This document shows positions 17,023-25,800 of a stretch of DNA of 64,000 nucleotides, piece by piece (position 1 is the stretch's first letter; each line of letters begins with the position of its first letter). Source of the DNA: Streptomyces sp. CB03234. Its GTDB lineage: Bacteria; Actinomycetota; Actinomycetes; Streptomycetales; Streptomycetaceae. The stretch covers positions 434,001-498,000 of the forward strand of contig NZ_LIYH01000004.1 of the NCBI RefSeq assembly GCF_001905885.1, read 5' to 3'. Under the pieces are notes generated by a model. That model saw nothing but the letters and a program-made list of their open reading frames with translations. It was not told where the DNA came from and did not search any database. The translations under genes and the position numbers were made by a program.

Positions 17023-18266
17023 CGGTGCCGCCGGCGCCGGACGTCTTCGACCCCCGGCTGTACGCGCGCGGCATCCCGCACGACGCGTACCGCGAGCTGC
17101 GCGACCGCGCCCCGGTGGCCTGGCAGGACGAGTACGAGGTGCTGGGCTGGCCCGCCGGGCCCGGGTTCTGGGCCGTGACCCGGCACAGCGATGTCGTACG
17201 GGTCCTCAAGGACACCCGCGCCTTCTCCTCGTACCTGGGCGCCACGCAGATCCGCGACCCGGACCCGGAGGACCTGCCGTTCATCCGCCGCATGATGCTC
17301 AACCAGGACCCTCCCGGCCACGGCAGGCTCCGGCGCCTGGTCAGCCGCGCGTTCACACCCGGCCGGATCGACCGTTTCGAGGCCGCCGCCCGGACCAGGG
17401 CCCGCGAGCTGCTCACCGCCGCGTACACCACCGCCCGCGACGGCGACGGCACCGTCGATGTCGTCCGCGCCGTCACCGACGAGTACGCCCTGCTCAACCT
17501 CACCGACCTGCTGGGCGTACCGAGGGGCGACCGGGGGCTGCTGCTCGCCTGGACCGAGCGCGTCATCGCCTACCAGGACCCGGACGAGCCCCCGGTGCTC
17601 GGCCCGGACGGTACGCCCGTCAACCCGCGCTCGCCCGCCATGCTGAAGGAGATGTTCGACTACGCCCAGGGTCTCGCCGCGTACAAGCGCGACCACCCCG
17701 GCGACGACGTCCTCACCTCCCTCGCGCACGCCGACCTGGCCGACGGCGAGCTGGAAATGTTCTTCTTCCTCCTCACCGTCGCCGGGAACGACACCGTCCG
17801 CAGCGCCGCCCCCGGCGGACTCCTCGCGCTCGCCGCGCACCCGGACGAACAACGGCGGCTGCGCGCTGGTGAGTTCGGCATCGGCACCGCCGTCGACGAG
17901 CTGCTGCGCGTGCACCCGCCCGTGCTGCACATCCGCCGTACGGCCGCCGAGGACCGCGTCCTGCACGGTCAGCGGCTGCGCCGGGGCGACAAGGTGGTCG
18001 TCTTCCACGCCTCCGCCAACCACGACGAGCGGGTCTTCCCCGACCCGCACCGCCTCGACCTGGCCCGCTCGCCGAACCCGCACGTGTCCTTCGGTGACGG
18101 CCCGCACGTCTGCCTCGGCGCGCACTTCGCCCGGCTCCAGCTGCGGGTCCTGCACGAGGAGGCGCTGCGCGTGCTGCCGCCGTACGAGCGGGCCGATCCG
18201 CCGAGACGGCTGGTCTCCCACTTCATCAACGGCCTGAAGTCACTGCCCCTGCGCCTTCTTCGATGA
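17019..18266 (+). CDS. Cytochrome P450
   Basis: A 415-residue soluble P450. The haem-ligand loop is FGDGPHVCLGAHFAR (Cys near 366), the I-helix segment is TVAGNDTVR, and the K-helix ExxR is in DELLRVHPP. The N-terminal substrate region DPPGHGRLRRLVSRAFTP resembles the CYP124/125/142 group of lipid and sterol oxidases, but this is from memory. The GTG start overlaps the stop of the hydrolase gene by 4 nt. No ferredoxin or reductase is adjacent. The 3' end overlaps the convergent sortase gene by 27 nt. Confidence 0.9.
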   Translation: MTVPPAPDVFDPRLYARGIPHDAYRELRDRAPVAWQDEYEVLGWPAGPGFWAVTRHSDVVRVLKDTRAFSSYLGATQIRDPDPEDLPFIRRMMLNQDPPGHGRLRRLVSRAFTPGRIDRFEAAARTRARELLTAAYTTARDGDGTVDVVRAVTDEYALLNLTDLLGVPRGDRGLLLAWTERVIAYQDPDEPPVLGPDGTPVNPRSPAMLKEMFDYAQGLAAYKRDHPGDDVLTSLAHADLADGELEMFFFLLTVAGNDTVRSAAPGGLLALAAHPDEQRRLRAGEFGIGTAVDELLRVHPPVLHIRRTAAEDRVLHGQRLRRGDKVVVFHASANHDERVFPDPHRLDLARSPNPHVSFGDGPHVCLGAHFARLQLRVLHEEALRVLPPYERADPPRRLVSHFINGLKSLPLRLLR

Positions 18267-19010
18267 GACGAGCACGCCCACCTTGTCGATACGGTGCTCC
18301 GGGTTGCCCTTGGCGTCCCGCCAGAAGTTCCCGGCCGCGTCGTCCTCGGGCGTCGCGCACGTGGACACGGTGATCATCGCCTTGGTGGGCCGCTCGCCCG
18401 GCTTGCCCGGGACAGCGGCGCGCTGCTCGGCGAGGGAGCGCTTGGAGCGGAAGGACGTCTTGCGCGTCTCGGTGATCCGGTACTCGTGGACCGTGCCGCC
18501 CGACGTGACGAGGACCGAGTCTCCCTCATCGAGTGCCGGGAGGTCGCGCAGGGGGCCGCCGGCGGAGAGGCGGTGGGCGGTGACGAGGTAGTTGCCGATC
18601 TCACCGGGCCCCACACCGCCGTCCGGCCCGTAGGGGCTGGCGGCAACGCCACGGTTCTGGATCCTGGTGCCCGGCCAGTCGTCGGTCGTCCCCTTGTACG
18701 GCACGACCCGCAGCTCCTCGACGCCGATGGCCGGGATGGCCACCACGGCGGCGCGGGTGCGTGCCGTCTCGCTCGGCGACGGCTCGGGGGAGGGCGCGAC
18801 CGGGGCGGCGGGCGCCACGGGGGCCGCCGGTGTCGCGGGCGCCGCGGGTGCCGGGTCGACGACCGCCGCCGCGGTGGGCGTACCCGGGGCAGGGGCGGCC
18901 GACGGCGCCGTGAGGCGCTCGGCGGCGCCGCTGCCGCCGGCGGCACAGCCGACGAGCACGACGACGAGCGCGCTCGTGAGCGCGGCGGAAACGGTTCGGG
19001 ATTTGAGCAT
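18240..19010 (-). CDS. Class E/F sortase with lipoprotein-like N-terminus
   Basis: A 256-residue secreted protein. Residues 1-22 form a signal ending in a lipobox-like LVGCAAG, then a long Ala/Pro/Val linker (about residues 35-90), then a sortase domain with catalytic His in VTAHRLS, Cys in VSTCATPED, and Arg in the C-terminal HRIDKVGVLV. Sortases of this small class (E/F) in actinomycetes attach or process surface proteins. The ATG at 19010 gives a clean signal; an in-frame ATG at 19058 would add 16 polar residues. No sortase substrate is adjacent. The lipid anchor is inference from the Cys context. Confidence 0.85.
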   Translation of the reverse strand: MLKSRTVSAALTSALVVVLVGCAAGGSGAAERLTAPSAAPAPGTPTAAAVVDPAPAAPATPAAPVAPAAPVAPSPEPSPSETARTRAAVVAIPAIGVEELRVVPYKGTTDDWPGTRIQNRGVAASPYGPDGGVGPGEIGNYLVTAHRLSAGGPLRDLPALDEGDSVLVTSGGTVHEYRITETRKTSFRSKRSLAEQRAAVPGKPGERPTKAMITVSTCATPEDDAAGNFWRDAKGNPEHRIDKVGVLVSSKKAQGQ

Positions 19011-19173
19011 GGGATTCCGGATCGGTAGCCGGGAGGTGTCGGCCACCTCTCTGGACATGGGCAGCCGCTATACGGCCACACCACCGTAAACCGGTCAGGC
19101 GTTCCCTGAACAGACCCGCGAACGCTCCGTCGCACAGTCGGAACGCACGGTCACGACGCCCCCGGGCCGCACC

Positions 19174-19434
19174 TCAGCCGGTGCCCCGCGAAACCCGGCG
19201 GGCGGCGCGGCGGCGCTTCAGGGCGCGCCGCTCGTCCTCGGTCGTGGCGCCCCAGACGCCCGCCTCCTGACCGGACTCCAGCGCCCACTCCAGGCACGGC
19301 TCCCGCACGGGGCAGCGGCGGCACACGGTCTTCGCCTCCTCCGCCTGGAGGAGCGCCGGGCCGGTGTTGCCGATGGGGAAGAAGAGGTCGGGGTCCTCGT
19401 CGCGGCACACCGCCTGCTGGCGCCAGTCACTCAT
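19174..19434 (-). CDS. WhiB-family iron-sulfur regulator (WhiB1/WblE-like)
   Basis: An 86-residue Wbl protein with the four cluster cysteines (one in AVCRDED, then TVCRRCPVREPC), the GVWGATTEDER turn and a basic C-terminal DNA/sigma-contact tail. Sequence order and length fit the WhiB1/WblE group, essential sigma-HrdB-associated regulators, rather than WhiB, WhiD or WblA. ATG 19434 follows GGGAGA. It stands alone between the sortase and anmK, with its own promoter presumably in the 84-nt gap upstream. Confidence 0.92.
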   Translation of the reverse strand: MSDWRQQAVCRDEDPDLFFPIGNTGPALLQAEEAKTVCRRCPVREPCLEWALESGQEAGVWGATTEDERRALKRRRAARRVSRGTG

Positions 19435-19518
19435 GGAACTCTCCCAGTCCGTCGATTGGTTCGTCCCTTCCGGGTCGCCGCGAGAAGAGGGGCTGAAACC
19501 GATCGACACCGGATGACG

Positions 19519-20700
19519 TCAACTGCCGGACACCCGAAGCCGTACGGGGGCCGTGGCCGACGGCTCCGGCAGCCGCAGCCCATGCCGGCCCGGCGTGAGC
19601 GAACCCAGCACGCTCGGGTGCCGCGCGCCGGTGCACGCCGGAACCGTCCCGGCCAGCCCATGGACCGTCAGGAACCCGAGCACCGCGAACGCGTACGCCT
19701 CCTTCGCCGCCGACGGCAGCCCCAGCTCGTCCGAACCGCGCAGCGGGATGCCGCCCAGTTCCGTACGCAGCATGGCCATCAGCACCGGGTTGCGGGTGCC
19801 GCCGCCCGACGCGACGACCTCGCTCGCCCGTACCGAGCGCACGGCATCGGCCACGGTCCGGGCGGTGAGCAGGGTGAGCGTGGCGATGACGTCCTCGGCG
19901 GGCAGCGCCTCGCGGCCGGGCAGGGCGGCCAGGGCGGCACGCAGGTAGGGGAGGTGGAACAGTTCCTTGCCGGTCGTCTTCGGCGGCGGCTGCGCGTAGT
20001 ACGGATCGTCCAGCAGCCGCCGCAGCAGCGCCTCGTCGACCCGGCCCCGGGCGGCCAGGGCGCCGTCCTCGTCGTACCCGAGCCTGCCGCCGGTGACGTG
20101 GTGCACGGCCGCGTCGATCAGGGCGTTGCCGGGCCCCGTGTCGAACGCGGCCGGTGGCCCGGCCCCGGCGGCCACGGTGATGTTGGCGATGCCGCCGAGG
20201 TTCAGGGCGACCGGAGCGCCGGGGCGACCGCGCAGCCACAGCACGTCGACGATGCTGACGAGCGGTGCGCCCTGGCCGCCGGCGGCGACGTCGCGGGCGC
20301 GGAGGCCCGACACGACCGGGCGGCCGGTCGCCTCGGCGATCCAGGCCGGCTCACCCAGCTGGAGGGTGCCGTACACGGTGCCGTCCTCTGACCAGTGGTA
20401 GACGGTCTGCCCATGGGAGGCGATCAGATCGGCGCGCCCGTCGCACAGCTCCGCGTCGGCCCGCACGGCGAGCGACGCGAACACCTGGCCGATACGCGTG
20501 TCGAGCCGGCACACCTCCTTCATGCTGGTGGCCGCCGGGGGCAGGGCCGCGGCCAGGGCGGCACGCAGCTCGCCGGGGTAGGGGGCGCTCACCATGCCCA
20601 GGGGTGTCAGTACGAGAGTTCCGGCGTCCAGCGACAGCTCGGCGGCCGCCGCGTCGACGGCGTCGTACGACGTACCCGACATCAGCCCGATGACCCGCAT
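19519..20700 (-). CDS. anmK: Anhydro-N-acetylmuramic acid kinase
   Basis: A 393-residue AnmK. The family start MRVIGLMSGTSYDAVDAA and the ATP/sugar segments ASHGQTVYHW, NLGGIANIT and FDTGPGNALID are all present. The enzyme opens and phosphorylates 1,6-anhydro-MurNAc released by cell-wall turnover, giving MurNAc-6-phosphate. It lies 12 nt downstream of the MHS transporter, so the two may be co-transcribed, which would suggest the transporter helps bring in a wall fragment or related compound. The RpiR-type regulator at 61 kb belongs to the family that often senses such sugars, but is distant. Confidence 0.93.
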   Translation of the reverse strand: MRVIGLMSGTSYDAVDAAAAELSLDAGTLVLTPLGMVSAPYPGELRAALAAALPPAATSMKEVCRLDTRIGQVFASLAVRADAELCDGRADLIASHGQTVYHWSEDGTVYGTLQLGEPAWIAEATGRPVVSGLRARDVAAGGQGAPLVSIVDVLWLRGRPGAPVALNLGGIANITVAAGAGPPAAFDTGPGNALIDAAVHHVTGGRLGYDEDGALAARGRVDEALLRRLLDDPYYAQPPPKTTGKELFHLPYLRAALAALPGREALPAEDVIATLTLLTARTVADAVRSVRASEVVASGGGTRNPVLMAMLRTELGGIPLRGSDELGLPSAAKEAYAFAVLGFLTVHGLAGTVPACTGARHPSVLGSLTPGRHGLRLPEPSATAPVRLRVSGS

Positions 20701-20712
20701 GACCCTCCTGGC

Positions 20713-22038
20713 TCAGTCGCGCAGCGCACGGCGGTGGTCGTCGCCCCGCAGCGCGGCCAGGGCGAGGGCACTGACCGCGCACGTGGCGGCCACGTAGTAC
20801 GCGGGGATGTCGATACTGCCCGTCCGTCTGATCGTCTCGGTGATGACAAGGCCCGCGCAGCCCGAGAACACCGCGTTGGACAGGGCGTACGCCAGCCCCA
20901 GCCCCGTGTACCGGACGCGGGTGGGGAACATCTCGGCGAGCATCGCGGGCCCCGGCCCCGCCATCAGCCCGACGACGGCACCGGCGGCGCACACGGCGAG
21001 GCCCTTGGCGGCCGTCGGGGCGGCGGGATCCTGCAACAGGTTCAGCAGCGGGAACGCCGACAGCGCGGCCACCACCGCACCGGACACCATCACCGCGCGC
21101 CGCCCCACCCGGTCGCTCAGCGCGCCCGCCGGCAGGATCGCCGCCGCGAAGCCCGCGTTGGCGAGGACGCCGGCGACCAGCGCCTGCTGGAACGTCGCGT
21201 CCAGGACGCTCTGCAGGTACGACGGCATGACGACCAGGAAGGTGTACCCGGCCGCCGACCAGCCCATCAGCCGGCTGACGCCCCAGGCGATGGCCCTGAC
21301 CGTCTCCCGTACCGGAGCAGCGGCCGCTACACCGTGCCGCCGCCGGAACGACGGCGTCTCCTCCAGCCTGAGCCGCAGCCACAGGGCGGCCAGCCCCATG
21401 GGCAGCGTCATCAGGAACGGCAGCCGCCAGCCCCACGACCCGAGCTCCGCCCCGGACAGCACGGTGGCGAGGACGGCCGCCACCCCGGCGCCGCCGAGCA
21501 GGCCCAGCGCCACGGTGAACGACTGCCACGCCCCGTACAGGCCGCGCCTGCCCGGCGGGGCGAACTCCGTCATCAGCGACACCGCGCCGCCGAACTCCCC
21601 ACCCGCCGACAGGCCTTGGACGATCCGCAGCAGCGTCAGCAACCAGGGCGCGGCGGCGCCGATCGTGGCGTACGTGGGCAGCAGACCGATCAGCGTGGTA
21701 GCGGCCGTCATCAGCAGCACCACCAGGATCAGCGTCGGGCGCCGCCCGATCCGGTCGCCGACGCGGCCGAAGAGCGCCGCGCCCACCGGCCGGAAGAAGA
21801 ACGCCAGCCCGAACGACGCGTAGGTCCTGATGAGCGCCTCGGCGTCGCTGCCGCCCTCGGGGGTGAAGAAGTTGGCGGCGATGATCGTGGCGAAGAAGCC
21901 GTAGACGCCGAACTCGTACCACTCGATGAAGTTGCCCACCGAGCCCGCCACCAGCGCTCTGCGCGAGCGGGGCGGGCCGGTGGACGCTCCCGGGGGGCCC
22001 GCGGCCTCCTCTGCGGGACCGTGCACGGAGGTCGTCAT
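20713..22038 (-). CDS. MHS-family (ProP/ShiA-like) MFS transporter
   Basis: A 441-residue major facilitator of the metabolite:H+ symporter group, with about 12 membrane spans. Its marks are GNFIEWYEFGVYG in TM1, the GDRIGRRPTL loop between TM2 and TM3, and RIVQGLSAGGEFGGA in TM4. Substrates in this group range from organic acids and betaines to shikimate; none can be chosen. It lies between the TetR gene (28-nt gap) and anmK (12-nt gap), all on the same strand, so a three-gene unit controlled by the TetR protein is plausible. Confidence 0.88.
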   Translation of the reverse strand: MTTSVHGPAEEAAGPPGASTGPPRSRRALVAGSVGNFIEWYEFGVYGFFATIIAANFFTPEGGSDAEALIRTYASFGLAFFFRPVGAALFGRVGDRIGRRPTLILVVLLMTAATTLIGLLPTYATIGAAAPWLLTLLRIVQGLSAGGEFGGAVSLMTEFAPPGRRGLYGAWQSFTVALGLLGGAGVAAVLATVLSGAELGSWGWRLPFLMTLPMGLAALWLRLRLEETPSFRRRHGVAAAAPVRETVRAIAWGVSRLMGWSAAGYTFLVVMPSYLQSVLDATFQQALVAGVLANAGFAAAILPAGALSDRVGRRAVMVSGAVVAALSAFPLLNLLQDPAAPTAAKGLAVCAAGAVVGLMAGPGPAMLAEMFPTRVRYTGLGLAYALSNAVFSGCAGLVITETIRRTGSIDIPAYYVAATCAVSALALAALRGDDHRRALRD

Positions 22039-22066
22039 GCGGTGCCCTTCCGGCGGTGTCGGCCGA

Positions 22067-22777
22067 CTACGTCATCGGTTCCCTTCCCGGCCCGGTGAGG
22101 AAACGGTCCAGCAGTGCGTCGAGGCCCACGGCGAGGACGTCCTCACCCGCGCGCTCCGCGAGGGCGGGCACGGTGGCGCGCAGATGGGGCAGCTCGTGCA
22201 CGGGCATACGGTGCAGGCCCAGCCGGATGGCCGGTTCCGGCTCGTCGGGGTCGTCCACCACGGCGGTCAGCTCCACGAAGACGTAGCCGAGGGCCCAGGC
22301 GACCACGGCCCGGTAGGCCAGCTGCGTACGGTGGTCGTCGAGCCCGGCGAGGGCCAGCAGCGCCAGGAGGCGTTCCTGGGCGCGCAGCACCGCCTGGGGG
22401 CGGCTGGACAGCGGCACGGCGAGCATCCGGGTGGCGAGCAGCGGGACCACGTGCGGGTGGCGCAGCGAGACGCGGTGGATCCCGCGGACCGTGCGATGGA
22501 GCTCGCCGCGCCAGCCGGTCTCCTCCGCGGCCTCGTCCAAGGTGTCCAGGAGCTCGGTGAACACCGCCTCGACCAGCCCGTCCAGCAGCGCGTCCTTCCC
22601 CGCCGCGTACCGGTACAGCGCCATCGCCTCCACGCCCAGCTCCGCCGCCAGCCGCCGCATGCTCAACGCCGACAGGCCCTCCCGGTCGACCAGCGCGAGC
22701 GCCGTGGCCAGCACCAGGTCCCGGCTCAGCCGGCCACGCCGACGATGTCGCCGCCCGGAACCTGCCTGCTCGGGCAT
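22067..22777 (-). CDS. TetR-family regulator
   Basis: A 236-residue TetR-type repressor: an N-terminal helix-turn-helix (about residues 18-65, including LSMRRLAAELGVEAMALYRYAAGKDALL) and an all-helical ligand domain resembling TetR_C. The ATG at 22777 is preceded by GAGGG and AAGGG. A near-perfect palindrome lies 33-55 nt upstream in the gap to the GGDEF-EAL fusion gene, so it probably represses itself and the divergent gene, and possibly the downstream MHS transporter and anmK. Ligand unknown. Confidence 0.9.
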   Translation of the reverse strand: MPEQAGSGRRHRRRGRLSRDLVLATALALVDREGLSALSMRRLAAELGVEAMALYRYAAGKDALLDGLVEAVFTELLDTLDEAAEETGWRGELHRTVRGIHRVSLRHPHVVPLLATRMLAVPLSSRPQAVLRAQERLLALLALAGLDDHRTQLAYRAVVAWALGYVFVELTAVVDDPDEPEPAIRLGLHRMPVHELPHLRATVPALAERAGEDVLAVGLDALLDRFLTGPGREPMT

Positions 22778-22809
22778 CCCTTGACCCTCGTCACGTATCG
22801 GAGCAAGGT

Positions 22810-22832
22810 GTACATATACGTCGTAAATATAC
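22810..22832. promoter_or_regulatory. Palindrome, probable TetR operator, in AT-rich divergent promoter
   Basis: Arms GTACATATACG and CGTAAATATAC match at 9 of 11 positions as an inverted repeat around a single central T. It is strikingly AT-rich in this genome and sits between the TetR gene and the GGDEF-EAL/oxoamine-synthase gene. Size and symmetry fit a TetR dimer site overlapping promoter elements. Confidence 0.65.
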
Positions 22833-22867
22833 CCGTTCGGGCGATCTAGACCCACCGGCAGGTCACC

Positions 22868-25800
22868 GTGGAGCCGATCACACGTCTGGAACACTGGCTC
22901 CGGCCGAACGGCAGGCGGGTGCCGGACCGTGGGCCCGGCCCGGTCACCGGCCGGAAGAAGCCACCGGTCTCCGCACACCGCCTGATGGTGGCGTACGTCT
23001 TTTTCGTGATGCCCTTCACCGTCGTGTACCTGACGGTTCCGGAACGGCACACGAGCATGTGGGCCGTGATCGGGCTGGCCGGCGTCGTGGCGATCCTCAT
23101 CGGCATCCGCCTCCACCGGCCCGCGAGACGCTGGCCATGGCTGATGCTCGCCGCTGCGAACCTGACCTTCACGGCCGGGGACACCACCTACAACATCCTC
23201 GAGGCGGTCGGCCAGACCAACCCGTTCCCGTCGATCGCGGACGTCCTCTACCTCTCCACCTATCCGCTGTTCGCCGCCGGGCTCTTCGGCTTCATCCGCT
23301 ACCGCACCGAATCCCGCGACCTCGCGAGCCTGCTCGACGCGCTCATCCTCACCTCTGGCGTGGCCCTGCTGTCCTGGGTGCACCTGATCAACCCGCTCAC
23401 CAGGGCCGAGGGCCAGACCTGGATCCAGCAGGCCGCCGCGCTCGCCTACCCGCTCGGCGACGTCCTGATCCTGGCCATGCTGGTCCGGCTGCTCACCCTC
23501 GGCGGCACACGCGAGCGGTCCGTCCAGCTGCTGGCCCTCGGGACGTTCGGCATGCTCACCTCGGACGTGCTGTACGGGCTGCTGCAACTCCAGGGGACGT
23601 GGCGGGTCGGCACCTACATGGACCTGGGGTGGGTGGTGTTCTTCACCGCCTGGGGCCTGGCCGCACTGCACCCGTCCATGGTGCGGCTCACCGAGCAGGT
23701 CCCCCAGCCCGGGCCCGGCCTCGCCAAGCGCCGCCTCGCCGTCCTCGCCGGCGCGTCGCTCATCGCGCCCGCCATCCTGCTCTCCGAGGCCCTGCTCGGC
23801 ACGGTGCGGGACGCCGCCGTCATCGCCGTGTTCTCCGCCGTCATGTTCCTGCTGGTGATGGCCCGGCTGTGGGAGCTGGTCTCCCAGCACCGCAGGGCCG
23901 TCACCCGCGAGCGGAGCCTCCGCGTGGCCGCCGCGTCGCTCGTCGGCGCGGTCACGCCCCGGGACGTCGCGCGCTGTGTCGAGGAGGCCGCCACCACCCT
24001 CTTCGGCCCGGGCGTCCAGCACGAGGCGGTGCTGCTCGCGGTGGACGCCGACCGGCGACTGCGGCCGGTCACCTCGTCCGGCCGGCCCTGGACCCGGCAC
24101 CTGGACATCCCCGCCGACGCGCTCGGCACCGTCGGCACGCCCGCCCCGCTCCCCACCGGCACGCCCCCCGACCCGGAAGCCCCGCCCCCGGCGGTCACGC
24201 CGCCGCCCGACACGACACCGGGGCCCGGCGCCCCGCGCCCGGCGGGCGCCCCGGCCCGGGAGGGCCGGCCGACCCCCGCCGGAGCCCCGGGCCGTGCCGG
24301 AGAAGCCCCCCGCGCCGGCCGCGGCGCCGGCTCCCCGCCCGTCGCCGGAGCCCCTGCCCCCGCCGGGCCCTCGCCTCTCGCCGGAGCGCCAGGTTCCGCC
24401 GGGGCGCCCGGTCCCGTCGGGCGTGGGACCGGAGAGGCGCCTCCCGCCGGAGCACCGGGTGCCGGCCGGGACGCGGGGCGCGACGCGCCGTACGCGGCGA
24501 CCCGGTTGGTCGACGGGACGCGGCTGCTGGACGTGGACGCGCTCGGGCCCGAGGCCGCGGCGGCGCTCGCGCCCGCGACGCGGGTGATGCTCAGCCCGCT
24601 GACGTTCGAAGCGCCCCAGGCGGTCAACCCGCTGATCGGGGCGCTGCTGGTGGCCGGACCCCGCCGCCGGCTGGAGCAGCTCGGCGTGTCGGTCGAGTCC
24701 CTCGCCTCGCAGGCCGCCCTGGCACTCGAACGCGTCGGGCTCAGCGAGGAGATCAACCGCCGCCGGAGCGAGGCGTACTTCCGCACCCTCGTGCACAACG
24801 CGTCCGACGTGATCCTGATCGTCGACGACGACGACACCGTCCGCTACGCCAGCCCCTCCGCCCAGGGAATGTTCGGCGGCGCCCTCCTCAGCGGCACCCC
24901 CCTGGCCCGCCTCGTCGACGAGCAGGACCGCGACCGGGCCGCCCGTACGCTCCGCCGGGTACGCGCCGGGAACGCCCGGGACGTCCACGACGACTGGTGC
25001 GTGCTGCGCTCCGACGACCAGCGGCTGAACGTGGAGGTCCGCGCCAGCAACCTCCGCCACGAGCAGACCGTCCACGGCATCGTGCTGACCCTCCGCGACG
25101 TCACCGAGCAGCGCGAACTGGAGCGCGAGCTGACCCACCGCGCCTTCCACGACTCGCTGACCGGCCTGCCCAACCGGGTCCTGCTGCTGGAGCGCCTCGA
25201 ACGCGCCCTGCTGCGCGGCCGCCGCGACGCCACGCTCACCTGCGTCCTCTTCGTCGACCTCGACGACTTCAAGGTCGTCAACGACATGATGGGCCACTCC
25301 GTCGGCGACGAACTCCTCGTCGCCGTCGCCCGGCGCCTGACCGCCGCACTGCGGCGCACCGACACCGCGGCCCGGCTCGGCGGCGACGAGTTCGCCATCC
25401 TCATGGAGGGCGCCAGGGGGCCCGAGGACGCCGAGCGGCTCGCCGCGCAGGTCGTCGCGGCCCTCGACGAACCGTTCCGACTCACCACCGGCGCCACCAG
25501 CGTCTCCGCGTGCGTGGGCGTGGCCACGGCCCGCGACAGCGACGAGGCGGAGGAACTCCTCGGCCACGCCGACCTGGCCCTGTACGCCGCGAAGACCGCC
25601 GGAAAGGGCCAGTGGCAGCGCTTCCGGCCCGACCTGCACGCCGGCATGGTCGAGCGGCACGAACTCCAGGCCGGCCTGGACAGTGCCATCAACGAAGAGG
25701 CGTTCGCCCTCCGCTACCAGCCGGTCGTCGAGATCAACGGCGGCGCCGTCGCCGGCTTCGAGGCGCTGATCCGCTGGCCGCGCCGGCGCGGCCTCGTGCC

